64,000 nt of DNA from JAOUEA01 sp040882605 (GTDB lineage: Bacteria > Actinomycetota > UBA4738 > HRBIN12). The DNA is taken from positions 1 to 64,000 of the forward strand of contig JBBEAY010000061.1 of NCBI GenBank assembly GCA_040882605.1, written 5' to 3'. Shown in pieces: positions 15,472-25,035 of this stretch; position 1 is the stretch's first letter, and each line of letters starts with the position of its first letter. Below the pieces are notes generated by a model that was given only the letters and a program-made list of their open reading frames with translations, made no database searches and had not been told where the DNA came from. The position numbers and the translations under genes were made by a program.

Positions 15472-15846
15472 TCAAGCGTTGCGGTGGCCAAGTGCGTCGC
15501 GGATCTCGATCAGCAGCTCGATCTCGGTGGGACCGGCTTCCTCTTCGGGCTCCTTGAAGCGGTTCGCGGCCTTCACGATCAAGAAGAGCACCCAGGCAAC
15601 AATCACGAAGTTGACCAGGGCCGTGAGGAAGACGCCGACCTGGATCTCGGTGGCGTCGGGGGCGCTGCCGATCGTCCACGTGATCGTGTCGAAGCTCTGC
15701 TCCCCCACGATCGCAGCGATCAGGTTCAGCAAGATGCCGCCGACGAAGGTCGACACGACGGCGCTGAACGCTAGCGCCAGGATCAACCCGACCGCGATGT
15801 CGATGAGGTTGCCCTTCATCGCGAACGCCTTGAACTCCTTGAGCAT
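15472..15846 (-). CDS. mscL: Large-conductance mechanosensitive channel MscL
   Basis: Protein of 124 aa, normal MscL length. The N-terminal amphipathic helix (LKEFKAFAMKGN) precedes TM1 (LIDIAVGLILALAFSAVVSTF), then the periplasmic loop, TM2 (about residues 70-92) and the charged C-terminal helix. As a homopentamer it opens under membrane tension to release solutes during osmotic downshock. A good ribosome-binding site (GAAGGAGG) precedes the ATG. Confidence 0.96.
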   Translation of the reverse strand: MLKEFKAFAMKGNLIDIAVGLILALAFSAVVSTFVGGILLNLIAAIVGEQSFDTITWTIGSAPDATEIQVGVFLTALVNFVIVAWVLFLIVKAANRFKEPEEEAGPTEIELLIEIRDALGHRNA

Positions 15847-15873
15847 CGATGCCTCCTTCGGTCGGATGCGCGG

Positions 15874-16665
15874 TCAGATGCGCCGCTGAGAACGGCCCGC
15901 GATGCGCGCCGACAACGTGCGCGGCAGGAACCTCGACCCGAACGCGAACAGCTTGCTCGTCGCGCCGGTCACCAGGTACGGCTTGCCGGCTTTCATAGCG
16001 GCGTACCCCGCTTCGGCCACCTCACGGGCGCTTGGCAGCGTCCTGCCTCGGATCAGCGCCGAGTCCTGCATCGCCGCGCGATCCTGGAAGCCGGTCTGGG
16101 TCGGGCCGGGGCACAGGCACGTGACCGAGACCTGAGAGGCTTGCAGCTCATCGGCCATGGCGAGCGAGAGCGAGAGCACGTACGCCTTGGTCGCGGCGTA
16201 GGCAGCGGTCATCGGCGCCGCACCGAACGAGCCGACCGAACCGAGGTTCAAGATGCGGCCGCGGCCTCGCTCGACCATACCGGGCAGGATCAGCCGGCTC
16301 AGCTCGGTGAGCGCGACGACGTTGACCTGCAACATGTCGGACTGTGTCGCCGGATCGTCTCGCCAGAACTCCCCGTAAGTCGAGAACCCCGCGTTGTTCA
16401 CCAGGGCGTCGACGATCACGCCACGCTCGAGCAGCGACGCGACGAGCTCGGCGCTCGCCCCGGGCTTCGACAGATCCATAGTGATCACGTCGACATCGAC
16501 GCCGTGGCGCTCTTCGACCTCGCGAGCGACGGTCTGCATCGCGTCGCCGCTGCGCGCGACCATGACGACGTTCCAATCGTCGGCGCCGAACAGGCGGGTG
16601 AACTCGATGCCGAAGCCGCTCGAGGCGCCGGTGATCAAGGCCGTGCGTCGTTCACTCACGCTCAT
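15874..16665 (-). CDS. Short-chain dehydrogenase/reductase
   Basis: Protein of 263 aa; a classical SDR with the cofactor motif TGASSGFG (residues 14-21), NNAG, catalytic Ser in LGSVGSFG and YAATK (Tyr/Lys). The basic residue after the second strand (VARSG) favours NADP(H). The substrate is unknown; the sequence is of the DltE/YqjQ-like type with a hydrophobic C-terminal end. Its start overlaps the end of glnE by 14 bases, so the two are probably translated from one message. Confidence 0.88.
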   Translation of the reverse strand: MSVSERRTALITGASSGFGIEFTRLFGADDWNVVMVARSGDAMQTVAREVEERHGVDVDVITMDLSKPGASAELVASLLERGVIVDALVNNAGFSTYGEFWRDDPATQSDMLQVNVVALTELSRLILPGMVERGRGRILNLGSVGSFGAAPMTAAYAATKAYVLSLSLAMADELQASQVSVTCLCPGPTQTGFQDRAAMQDSALIRGRTLPSAREVAEAGYAAMKAGKPYLVTGATSKLFAFGSRFLPRTLSARIAGRSQRRI

Positions 16666-19378
16666 GGTCCTCCTCGGAGAAGACGCGTTCCATCGCGCGG
16701 CGGGCGCGGCGGGTCACGCGAAGGTAGTCGTCGATGAAGCTCTGGCGAGGGTACTCCTCGTAGCCCAGCCGGCGAGCGAGCGCGGTCTGGTCGGCCTGGC
16801 CGGGTGGCACGGCTTCGGCGTGCAGGCGCCGGTCCATCTCGAGCGCGTTCTTCACGTCGGTGCAGAACACGAACGCCTCACCGAGGTCTCTCGCGGCCGA
16901 GCCGGAGATCAGCTTGGCCGCCGCCAAGCGGTCGATCGCCTCGAGCGTGCGACGCGACCGGATCTCGGGGTGCGCGCCTCCGTGGCGCATGAGTGACAGC
17001 TCCACCGCGAACTGCACGTCGGCGAGCGAGCCGATGCCGAGCTTGAAGTGGAACTTCGCCGCCTCGGGAGGCTTCACGCGCTCGCGCTCGATGCGCTCGC
17101 GCATGCGGCGGATGTCGGCCACCCGGTCGATCGTGATGCCCTCGTGCGGGAACGCCGCGTCGGCCGCGTTGAGCTCGAAGCGCCGTCCGAGGTCAGGGTC
17201 GCCTGCGACGGCGCGGGCGCGCAGCAGCGCCTGGAACTCCCAGGTCTCGGCGTATCGCTGCCAGTACTCGAGGTAGCCCGCGATCGATCTCGCCAGCGGA
17301 CCGTTGCGCCCCTCGGGGCGGAGGTCGGCGTCGGGCTCCCATCCGGCCTCGCGCACGCGCCCCAGCACCCGCTCGGCGAGGCGCCCGGCGAGCCGCTGCG
17401 CACCGGCGCCCTCACCCTCGTAGACGAACATCAGGTCGAGGTCGCTCGCGACGTTGAGCTCGCGCGCGCCGAGCTTGCCCATGCCGATCACCGCGAACGG
17501 AAGGTCGTCCATCGCGGCGGCCTCGGCCGATGCGTCTGCTCGCGCGTCTGCTCGCGCTGACTCGACCGCGTCTCGCACAACTCGCACGGCCACCGCACTC
17601 AGCGCCTCGCCCGTCTGGCGCGGCGTGAGCTCGCGCCCGGCGGTGCGAGCCACCGCCTCGACGAGGTCGCCGGCGGCGTCGGTCTCGGCCCCGAGCAGGG
17701 TGTCGCTCAGCCCCCTGATGCGCGAGGGATCGGCGACCAGCAGGTCGGTGGCGAACGAGCTGGCGGCGACGACGTGCGCGAGGCGACGGGCGGCGACGGG
17801 ATCGTTCGCGAGCAGATCTGCCACCGCACGGTCCTGCCCATCGGCAAGCCTGCCTACCGCGTCGGCGATCCTTTCCAGTCGCAGGAGCGCCACATCGGGA
17901 GTCGGCGAGAGCGCCAGCGCCGGCGCCATGACCGGGAACAGGTTCGCGAGCACCTTGCCGATGCGCCGCGCTGGGTCAACGAGGCGCCCTAACGCGTCGT
18001 AGGAGCGAGCCGGCTCGGCGAAGCTCAAGCCCCTGAGCAACTCCTCGGTAGCGGCCCGGTCGGTGCCGTGCGAGGGATGCAGCTGCGCGGGACCGGCGAA
18101 CGATTCCAGCATCGGCCGGTAGAACAGCCGTTCGTGGATCGAACGCACGAGCCCGGTCGTGCGCTCGTACTCCACAGCGAGCGCGTCGGCGTCGGCCAGC
18201 CCGAGCGAGCGAGCGAGCGTCGTCCGGGCGCGTCTGCCCGGTGGCAGGTCGTGGGTCTGCAGGTCCCGCACGATCTGCAACCGGTGTTCGACACGTCGCA
18301 GGAAGCGATAGGCATCGGCGAGCGCGACCGCGTCGGCGTCGGCCACGTACCCTTCGCGTGCGAGGGCCCCCAGGGCGGCGAGCGTGTTCGGCGTTCGCAG
18401 TCGCGCGTCGCGTCGGCCATGCACGATCTGCAAGAGCTGCACCGCGAACTCCACGTCCCTGATGCCGCCGCGCCCTCGCTTGACCTCGGTGAGCTCCTTG
18501 CCGCGTCGGCGGATGTACTCCTCGAGCCGCACCTTCGTGCGACGAACGTCGTCGATCGCGGCGGGCGCCAGCTCGCGCGGGTAGACGAAGGGTTCGATGC
18601 CTGCGAGGAACCCGTCGCCGAGCTCTGGCGGGCCCGCGATCGGCCTCGCCTTGATCATGGCCTGGCGTTCCCACGTCGCCGACTCCCGTTCGTAGTACGC
18701 GAGGGTGGCCTCGAGCGACCGGCTGAGCGCGCCTGCCCTGCCTCCGGGCCGCAGCGCCACGTCGACGCGGAGCGCGAGTCCGTCGGCGGTCGGCTCGGCC
18801 AGCATGGCCGACATGGAAGCGACGGCGCGCTCGGCGACTTCCTGCACATCGGCGCCGGTGTCGCCGTGCAGGAACAAGAGGTCGACATCGCTCGCGTAGT
18901 TCAGCTCTTGGCCGCCGAGCTTGCCGAGGCCGACGACCGCGAGCGCGGAGTGAACGGTGAGCGAGAGCGCCTCGGCGATGCAGGCGTCGGCGATCTCGCT
19001 GATCTCGGCGACCACGTCGTCGAGGGTCGCTGCGACCAGGTCGCGCGCGGCGACCCGCATCATCGCCCGGCGCCGGAACCGTCGCAGACCTCGGCGAGGC
19101 TCGTGGCGGTCGACGTCGCCGGCGAGCTCGGCTCGCAGCGTGGCGGCGTCGCGTGCCGTGATGTCGGCGAGCGCGTGCACCTCGCCGGGGTTCGCGACCA
19201 GGAAGTCGGCCGCCGCGCTCGAGAAGCCGAGCAGCCGGGCGGCGACCTCGGTGATCTCGGGGCGGGCCAGCGCCTCTCGTGCGGCCGCGTCGTCACCGAC
19301 GCGCGAGAACGCCACGCGCGCGAGCTCGGGGTCGGGAGCCTCCGCGAAGCTGCGACCCAGCATCTCGGGGGTCAGCAC
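16652..19378 (-). CDS. glnE: Bifunctional glutamine synthetase adenylyl-/deadenylyltransferase
   Basis: Protein of 908 aa from a GTG, with duplicated nucleotidyltransferase halves: GLGKLGGQELNYASDVDLLF near residue 150 (deadenylylating half) and GMGKLGARELNVASDLDLMF near 630 (adenylylating half), each followed by its helical GlnD-PII-uridylyltransferase-like domain. It adenylylates the conserved Tyr of beta-type glutamine synthetase under nitrogen excess and removes it under limitation, via PII. A glutamine synthetase lies 10 kb away in this window, but it is an alpha-type enzyme, so the real substrate is probably encoded elsewhere. Confidence 0.95.
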   Translation of the reverse strand: MLTPEMLGRSFAEAPDPELARVAFSRVGDDAAAREALARPEITEVAARLLGFSSAAADFLVANPGEVHALADITARDAATLRAELAGDVDRHEPRRGLRRFRRRAMMRVAARDLVAATLDDVVAEISEIADACIAEALSLTVHSALAVVGLGKLGGQELNYASDVDLLFLHGDTGADVQEVAERAVASMSAMLAEPTADGLALRVDVALRPGGRAGALSRSLEATLAYYERESATWERQAMIKARPIAGPPELGDGFLAGIEPFVYPRELAPAAIDDVRRTKVRLEEYIRRRGKELTEVKRGRGGIRDVEFAVQLLQIVHGRRDARLRTPNTLAALGALAREGYVADADAVALADAYRFLRRVEHRLQIVRDLQTHDLPPGRRARTTLARSLGLADADALAVEYERTTGLVRSIHERLFYRPMLESFAGPAQLHPSHGTDRAATEELLRGLSFAEPARSYDALGRLVDPARRIGKVLANLFPVMAPALALSPTPDVALLRLERIADAVGRLADGQDRAVADLLANDPVAARRLAHVVAASSFATDLLVADPSRIRGLSDTLLGAETDAAGDLVEAVARTAGRELTPRQTGEALSAVAVRVVRDAVESARADARADASAEAAAMDDLPFAVIGMGKLGARELNVASDLDLMFVYEGEGAGAQRLAGRLAERVLGRVREAGWEPDADLRPEGRNGPLARSIAGYLEYWQRYAETWEFQALLRARAVAGDPDLGRRFELNAADAAFPHEGITIDRVADIRRMRERIERERVKPPEAAKFHFKLGIGSLADVQFAVELSLMRHGGAHPEIRSRRTLEAIDRLAAAKLISGSAARDLGEAFVFCTDVKNALEMDRRLHAEAVPPGQADQTALARRLGYEEYPRQSFIDDYLRVTRRARRAMERVFSEEDHERE

Positions 19379-19442
19379 GTGGGCATCATCGCACCGGCGG
19401 CGCCGAGCACGGCTCGACGGCTCTCAGTCGCCCGTGCACTCC

Positions 19443-21410
19443 TCACTCGCTCAGCGTCGAACGGCGGATCGCCTCGACGACGCCCGGATCTTCCAGCGAG
19501 GAGAGATCGCCAGGGTTCTCGCCCGTCAGCGCCGCTCGCACAGCGCGGCGCACGATCTTCGCGCTGCGCGTCTTGGGCAACGCCTCGGCGAACACGACCA
19601 GCCTCGGGGTGAACGCGCTCCCCAGGTGTTCGCGCACACTCGCCCTCAGCTCCTGCACGAGGGCCGGTCCGGCTTGGGCGCCGACGCGAAGCACGACGAC
19701 GCAGGCGATCGACTCCCCCTTGATCGCATCGGCCAGCCCGACGGCCGCCGACTCGGCCACGGCCGGGTGCATGGCGATCGCGGACTCGATCTCCGCGGGG
19801 CCGATGCGCTTCCCCGCCACGTTCAGGGTGTCGTCGCTTCGCCCGTGCAGGAACCAGTAGCCGTCGTCGTCGCGGCTCGCCCAGTCGCCGTGGGTCCACA
19901 TACCGGGGAACCGCCGCCAATACGTGTCGAGGTAGCGCTCGGAGTCGCCCCAGATGCCTCGCGTCATCGACGGCCAGGGCTGGCGGCAGACGAGCTCCCC
20001 GACGGCGCCGGGCTGCACGGGGTCACCATGCGTATCGATGATGTCGACGTCCATGCCGAGCGCCGGGCCTCCGAGCGACGCGATCTTGGTCGGCACGATC
20101 GGGTGCGGCGACAGGAAGCACGCTCCGACCTCCGTGCCGCCCGAGAGGTTCACGATCGAGCGGCGGCCTTCGCCGACTTCCTCATGGAGCCAGCGATAGG
20201 AGCCGGGGTCCCAGGGCTCGCCGGTCGACGCCAGCACCCTGAGCGACGAGCGGTCGTGATCGCCCAGGCGCGAGTGGGCCGAGGTGCGCATGGCGCGCAC
20301 GAGCGTCGGCGATACGCCCAGCACGTTGATGCGATGGCGTGCCACCTGCTGCATGAGCCGGTCGGACCTCGGGTGCAACGGCGAGCCCTCGGTGAGCACG
20401 ACCGTGGCGCCGAGCGCAAGCGAGCCGACGATCTCCCACGGACCCATGATCCAGCCCAGGTCGGTCGCCCAATGCAACCGCTCTCCTCGATGAAGGTCGA
20501 CCTGATACGCGACTTCCTCGGCGATCTTCACCAGGAAGCCGCCGTGCACGTGCACCGCGCCTTTCGGCCTTCCGGTCGTGCCGCTCGTGTACCCGATGAA
20601 CAGGGGATGCTCGCTGTCGAGGGGTTCGGCGTCGAGCTTCGCGGCGTCGGGGTCGGGGTCGGGCCAGGCGACGTCGCGACCCTCGGTCATCTGCGTCGGC
20701 TCGCCGGGAACCCGCATCCACACGACCTGATGACGCACCCCGCCGGCGATCTGGGCTGCCCGGTCGGCGACCGGCTTCATCGGCACGACCGCACCCTTTC
20801 TGAGCGTCGCGTTCGCGGTGATCACGATCTCGCAGCGCGCGTCGGCGATGCGCGTTGCCATGGCGTCGGGACCGAACCCGCTGAAGATCGGCACCCAGGT
20901 CGCACCGATCTTCGAGCAGGCCATGAGCGCGGCCACGGTCTCGATCGCCATCGGCAAGAACAGGGCGACCGTGTCGCCACGAGAGACGCCGAGCTCGCGC
21001 AGGGTCCTCGCGAGGGCGTCGGTCATCTCCCGGAGCTCGGAGAACGACGCCTCGCGCACGTCGCCGTCCTCGCCTTCCCAGACGACCGCCACGGCATCTG
21101 GGGCGCGCTCGTCCCAGCGGTCGACGCACTGTCGGGCGACGTTCGTGCGCCCGCCGCCGAACCAGGTGGCCCACTCGGGACCGCGGGAGAGGTCGACCAC
21201 TCGCTCGTAGGGCGTCGAGAACTCGATGTCGAGGTCGCGGACGACGGCTTCCCAGAACCAGTTGATGTCGGCCACCGAGCGGTCGGTCAGCTCACGCAAC
21301 GTGTCGATGCCTTGGGCTCGCATGAGCCGCGTGACGTTCGCGCGTTCGATGTCGCCGGCGCCGGGAGTCCAGACGAACCGGTCTTGCTGGTCCGGCGCGT
21401 TCACGCTCAC
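19443..21410 (-). CDS. AMP-forming acyl-CoA synthetase (acetate/acetoacetate type)
   Basis: Protein of 655 aa, GTG start. An ACAS N-terminal domain (residues about 45-100) is followed by the AMP-binding core with the P-loop YTSGTTGRPKG, the motif HGDWASRDDDGYWF and the hinge/A8 motif GRSDDTLNVAGKRIGPAEIE; the A10 Lys is in the KTRSAKIVRR segment. Length and N-terminal domain place it with acetyl-/propionyl-/acetoacetyl-CoA synthetases. It starts 10 bases after the isovaleryl-CoA dehydrogenase stop, so it is probably co-transcribed and may activate acetoacetate (the end product of the leucine route) or a branched acid entering it. Substrate preference is inferred from context only. Confidence 0.88.
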   Translation of the reverse strand: MSVNAPDQQDRFVWTPGAGDIERANVTRLMRAQGIDTLRELTDRSVADINWFWEAVVRDLDIEFSTPYERVVDLSRGPEWATWFGGGRTNVARQCVDRWDERAPDAVAVVWEGEDGDVREASFSELREMTDALARTLRELGVSRGDTVALFLPMAIETVAALMACSKIGATWVPIFSGFGPDAMATRIADARCEIVITANATLRKGAVVPMKPVADRAAQIAGGVRHQVVWMRVPGEPTQMTEGRDVAWPDPDPDAAKLDAEPLDSEHPLFIGYTSGTTGRPKGAVHVHGGFLVKIAEEVAYQVDLHRGERLHWATDLGWIMGPWEIVGSLALGATVVLTEGSPLHPRSDRLMQQVARHRINVLGVSPTLVRAMRTSAHSRLGDHDRSSLRVLASTGEPWDPGSYRWLHEEVGEGRRSIVNLSGGTEVGACFLSPHPIVPTKIASLGGPALGMDVDIIDTHGDPVQPGAVGELVCRQPWPSMTRGIWGDSERYLDTYWRRFPGMWTHGDWASRDDDGYWFLHGRSDDTLNVAGKRIGPAEIESAIAMHPAVAESAAVGLADAIKGESIACVVVLRVGAQAGPALVQELRASVREHLGSAFTPRLVVFAEALPKTRSAKIVRRAVRAALTGENPGDLSSLEDPGVVEAIRRSTLSE

Positions 21411-21420
21411 GCCCTCGACC

Positions 21421-22575
21421 CTACGTGAGCCTGCCGGTCAGCTCTCGGCCGATCAACATGCGTCTGATCTCGGCGGTGCCTGCCCCGATGGTGTAGAGCT
21501 TCGCGTCACGCAGCAGGCGGCCGGCGGGCACTTCGTTCAGGTACCCGGCGCCGCCCATGCTCTGGATCGCCTCGAGCGCGACCTGCACGGCGCGCTCCGA
21601 CGCCGCCAGCAGACACGCCGCCGCGGCGGCCGAATGACGCTGGTCCGGCTCACGATCGAACCGGCCGGCGACCTCGTATGCGTAGGCGCGAGAGGACTCG
21701 AGGGCGACGAACATGTCGGCGAGCTTTCCTTGCATGAGCTCGAACGAACCGATCGGAGCGCCGAACTGACGCCGTTCGCGCACGTAGGGAAGCACGAGAT
21801 CCAGGGCCGCCTGCATGATGCCGATCGGACCGCCCGAAAGCACCACTCGCTCGGAATCGAGTCCCGACATCAGCACACGCACGCCTCGGTGCACCTCGCC
21901 GAGCACATGATCCTCGGGGATCGCACAGTCGCGGAAGACGATCTCCGCGGTCGGCGATCCTCGCATGCCGAGCTTGTCCATCTTCGGGGAAACGCTGAAT
22001 CCGGCCATGTCGCGCTCGACGACGAACGCCGTCACCGATGGTGACCCTTCGTCGGCTGGCGCCGTGCGCATGTACACGATGAGCACGTCGGCCTCCGGCC
22101 CGTTCGTGATCCACATCTTCGACCCGTTCGCGACCCAGGCACCGTCGACGCGCTCGGCCCGGCACGACATCGATCCGATCACATCGGAACCGGCATCGGC
22201 CTCGCTCATCGCCAGGGCGCCGACGTGCTCACCTGTGAGCAGCTTGGGCAGCCATCTCGCGCGTTGTGCCTCGGTGCCGTTGGCCCACAGGTTGTGCACG
22301 GCCAGGTTGGAATGCGCCGCGTACGACATGCCCATCGACGCCGAAGCGCGTGAGATCTCCTCGACGACAACGAGATGTTCGAGGAAGCCGAGCCCGGCGC
22401 CCCCATCGATCTCGGGCACGGTCGGACCCATCACGCCGAGATCGCCCAGTCGCGGCCAGAGCCATCGCGGGAACGTGTCGTCGCGGTCGATCGCTTCTGC
22501 CTTGGGCGCCAGCTCACGCTCGGCGAACGTCCTCACTGTCTCGCGGAGCTCGTCGATCGAGATGCGGTCGCTCAT
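21421..22575 (-). CDS. liuA: Isovaleryl-CoA dehydrogenase-type acyl-CoA dehydrogenase
   Basis: Protein of 384 aa from the ATG at the family N-terminus (MSDRISIDELRETVRTFAE); the frame extends upstream through the intergenic region without homology. Signature motifs: ALAMSEADAGSDV, WITNGPEADV, MRGSPTAEIVF, and the catalytic-Glu region near the end of the QSMGGAGYLNEVPAGRLLRD block. The FAD enzyme oxidises isovaleryl-CoA to 3-methylcrotonyl-CoA and passes electrons to ETF. It is divergent from the methylcrotonyl-CoA carboxylase genes, which fixes its likely substrate. Confidence 0.9.
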   Translation of the reverse strand: MSDRISIDELRETVRTFAERELAPKAEAIDRDDTFPRWLWPRLGDLGVMGPTVPEIDGGAGLGFLEHLVVVEEISRASASMGMSYAAHSNLAVHNLWANGTEAQRARWLPKLLTGEHVGALAMSEADAGSDVIGSMSCRAERVDGAWVANGSKMWITNGPEADVLIVYMRTAPADEGSPSVTAFVVERDMAGFSVSPKMDKLGMRGSPTAEIVFRDCAIPEDHVLGEVHRGVRVLMSGLDSERVVLSGGPIGIMQAALDLVLPYVRERRQFGAPIGSFELMQGKLADMFVALESSRAYAYEVAGRFDREPDQRHSAAAAACLLAASERAVQVALEAIQSMGGAGYLNEVPAGRLLRDAKLYTIGAGTAEIRRMLIGRELTGRLT

Positions 22576-22601
22576 GGACGTACAAACTACGCCGCCCGCG
22601 G

Positions 22602-22656
22602 GCCTGAAGCAGCGAAGCGATAGACGGCCAGGGAGCCTGAAGGAGCGAAGCGATAG
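22602..22656. repeat. Direct repeat of a 22-base GCCTGAAG-type unit
   Basis: The unit beginning GCCTGAAG and ending GAAGCGATAG occurs at 22602-22623 and 22635-22656 with one mismatch, inside the divergent liuA/liuB promoter region. It could be a regulator half-site pair (33-base period, about three helical turns) or a dispersed repeat; the GCCTGAA core resembles the repeat near 15.0 kb. Confidence 0.5.
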
Positions 22657-22693
22657 GCCGACCAGTCGTCCCTGCGGCAGTAAGGTGCTGGCG

Positions 22694-24259
22694 ATGACGC
22701 GGCTGGCCACGCACGCCGATCCGGCCTCACAAGGGTTCGCGGACAACGAACGGGCGATGCGTGGGCTCGTCGACGACCTGCACCGACGGCTCGACTCGGT
22801 CCGGGCGGGCGGTGGCGAAGCCGCGACCGAGCGACATCGCTCGCGAGGAAAGCTCACGGCGCGCGAGCGCATCGAGCGGCTCGTCGACCGCGGGGCGGCC
22901 TTCCTCGAGCTCTCGGCCCTCGCGGCTTGCGACATGTACGACGGTGAGGCGCCCGGCGCCGGCATCGTGAGCGGCATCGGTCCGATCCACGGTTCTCCGT
23001 GCGTGATCGTCGCGAACGACGCCACGGTGAAGGGCGGCACCTATTTCCCGGTGACGGTGAAGAAGCATCTGCGCGCGCAGGAGGTCGCCCTCGAGAACCG
23101 GCTTCCCTGCGTCTACCTGGTGGATTCGGGCGGCGCGTATCTGCCGCTGCAGGCCGACGTGTTCCCGGACCGGGAGCACTTCGGGCGCATCTTCTACAAC
23201 CAGGCGCGCATGTCGGCGGCGGGCATCGCGCAGATCGCGGCGGTGATGGGGTCGTGCACAGCCGGCGGCGCCTACGTGCCGGCCATGTCGGACGAGACGG
23301 TGATCGTCCGCAGCACGGGCACGATCTTCCTCGGGGGGCCACCGCTCGTGAAGGCTGCCACCGGCGAGGATGTCGACCCCCAGGAGCTCGGAGGCGCCGA
23401 CGTGCACACCCGCACGAGCGGTGTGGCCGACCATGAGGCGGCCGACGACGACCAGGCGCTCCGCATCGTGCGCGAGATCGTCCCGCACCTGAACCTGCCT
23501 GGCGACCGGGCGTGGGAGATCACCGACGCGGTCGAGCCCGCGGTCGACCCGTCGAGCCTGTACGGCGTGATCCCGCACGATCTGTCGCTTGCCTACGACG
23601 TGCGGGAGGTGATCGCGCGCGTGGTGGACGGGTCGGCGTTCCACGAGTTCAAGCGGCTCTACGGCGAAACACTCGTGTGCGGGTTCGCGCGCATCCACGG
23701 GCACCCGGTGGCGGTGCTCGCGAACAACGGCATCCTGTTCTCGGAGTCGGCGCTCAAAGGCGCGCACTTCATCGAGCTCGCGTGCGAGCGAGGCGTGCCA
23801 CTCGTCTTCCTGCAGAACATCACAGGCTTCATGGTCGGTCGCGAGTACGAGGCCGGCGGCATCGCGAAGGACGGCGCGAAGCTCGTGACCGCGGTGGCGT
23901 GCGCGAACGTGCCCAAGTTCACGGTGATCATCGGCGGGTCGTTCGGCGCCGGGAACTACGCGATGTGCGGACGTGCATACGGCCCCCGGCAGCTCTACAT
24001 GTGGCCGAACGCGCGCATCTCGGTCATGGGTGGAGTGCAGGCGGCGAAGGTGCTGACGACGGTCGGCGGCGACCCCCACGACGAGCAGCAGACGATCGAC
24101 CGCTACGAGGCCGAGGGCAGTCCGTACCACTCGACGGCGCGGCTGTGGGACGACGGTGTGATCGACCCCCTCGACACGCGGAAGGTGCTGGCACTCGGTC
24201 TCGACGCGGCCTCGCGCGCACCGCTCGAGCCGACGACCTTCGGGGTGTTTCGGATGTGA
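22694..24259 (+). CDS. liuB: Methylcrotonyl-CoA carboxylase, carboxyltransferase (beta) subunit
   Basis: Protein of 521 aa; the ATG at 22694 matches the family start, and the longer open frame upstream belongs to the divergent region. A two-lobed crotonase-like carboxyltransferase: N-lobe RHRSRGKLTARERI, NDATVKGGTYFPVTVKKHLRAQ and FGRIFYNQARMSAAGI; C-lobe FLQNITGFMVGREYEAGGIAKDGAK and GAGNYAMCGRAYGPR. It transfers carboxyl from biotin to 3-methylcrotonyl-CoA, giving 3-methylglutaconyl-CoA. It heads a four-gene unit with overlapping ends. The motifs fit the methylcrotonyl rather than the propionyl/acetyl-CoA class. Confidence 0.93.
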   Translation: MTRLATHADPASQGFADNERAMRGLVDDLHRRLDSVRAGGGEAATERHRSRGKLTARERIERLVDRGAAFLELSALAACDMYDGEAPGAGIVSGIGPIHGSPCVIVANDATVKGGTYFPVTVKKHLRAQEVALENRLPCVYLVDSGGAYLPLQADVFPDREHFGRIFYNQARMSAAGIAQIAAVMGSCTAGGAYVPAMSDETVIVRSTGTIFLGGPPLVKAATGEDVDPQELGGADVHTRTSGVADHEAADDDQALRIVREIVPHLNLPGDRAWEITDAVEPAVDPSSLYGVIPHDLSLAYDVREVIARVVDGSAFHEFKRLYGETLVCGFARIHGHPVAVLANNGILFSESALKGAHFIELACERGVPLVFLQNITGFMVGREYEAGGIAKDGAKLVTAVACANVPKFTVIIGGSFGAGNYAMCGRAYGPRQLYMWPNARISVMGGVQAAKVLTTVGGDPHDEQQTIDRYEAEGSPYHSTARLWDDGVIDPLDTRKVLALGLDAASRAPLEPTTFGVFRM

Positions 24260-25035
24260 GTGACGTGCTCGTGACTCGCGAGGGGCCCGTCGTGACCCTA
24301 ACGCTCGACCGTCCCGACCGGCGCAATGCGCTCGACCCGGGTTTGCTCGGCGCGCTCGCTGCGGCGATCGACGACGTGTCGAGCGACGACGAGGTGCGCG
24401 TTTTGGTGTTGACGGGCGCGGGCAGCTCGTTCTCGGCCGGCGCCGATCTCGAGTGGATGCGCAGGAGCGTCGAGCTCTCCGACGAGCGGAACCGGGAGGA
24501 CACCGCCGCGATGGCCGAGGCGTTCGAGACCGTGGACCGATGTCCGAAAGCGGTCATCGCCCGGGTGAACGGACCGGCGATCGGGGGCGGCGCGGGCCTC
24601 GTCGCATGCGCTGATGTGGCCGTGGCGGTCGAGGGCACTCGTTTCGCGTTCGCCGAGGCGCGGCTGGGGCTGCTGCCGGCGGTGATCTCGCCGTATGTGT
24701 TGCGCGCGATCGGACCCGGACGCGCGCGGGAGCTCTTCACGAGCGGTCGCCCGTTCGAGGCCGCCGAGGCCGAGGCGTACGGACTCGTGCATCACGTCGT
24801 TGCCGCCGATGCCCTCGATGCCTGGGTCGACATCATGGTGCACAACTTCCTGGCGTGCGCCCCCGAGGCCCTCGCGGCGAACAAACGGCTCGTCCGCGAC
24901 GCCACCGCCTCGCTCGCCCTGCCAGATCTGGTCGATCGCATCGCCGAGGCACGGGCGAGCGCCCAGGGCCAGGAGGGTATCGCCGCGTTCCTCGAGAAGC
25001 GCACGCCGAGATGGTTGAGCTCCGCAGACTCCTGA
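24256..25035 (+). CDS. liuC: Methylglutaconyl-CoA hydratase (enoyl-CoA hydratase family)
   Basis: Protein of 259 aa from the GTG that overlaps the previous stop (GTGA). It has the crotonase fold with the oxyanion-hole segments SAGADLEWM and AIGGGAGLVACADVA, and catalytic acid in EARLGLLPAVISPYV. It hydrates 3-methylglutaconyl-CoA to HMG-CoA. The function is assigned from the family plus its position between the two carboxylase subunit genes, the standard liu order. Its end overlaps the next gene by 25 bases. Confidence 0.88.
   Translation: MSDVLVTREGPVVTLTLDRPDRRNALDPGLLGALAAAIDDVSSDDEVRVLVLTGAGSSFSAGADLEWMRRSVELSDERNREDTAAMAEAFETVDRCPKAVIARVNGPAIGGGAGLVACADVAVAVEGTRFAFAEARLGLLPAVISPYVLRAIGPGRARELFTSGRPFEAAEAEAYGLVHHVVAADALDAWVDIMVHNFLACAPEALAANKRLVRDATASLALPDLVDRIAEARASAQGQEGIAAFLEKRTPRWLSSADS

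Noticed and set aside
18957..21428. 823-codon plus-strand frame opposite glnE and the acyl-CoA synthetase
   Set aside because: It spans two real genes and the gap between them on the other strand; no motif or ribosome-binding site was found.
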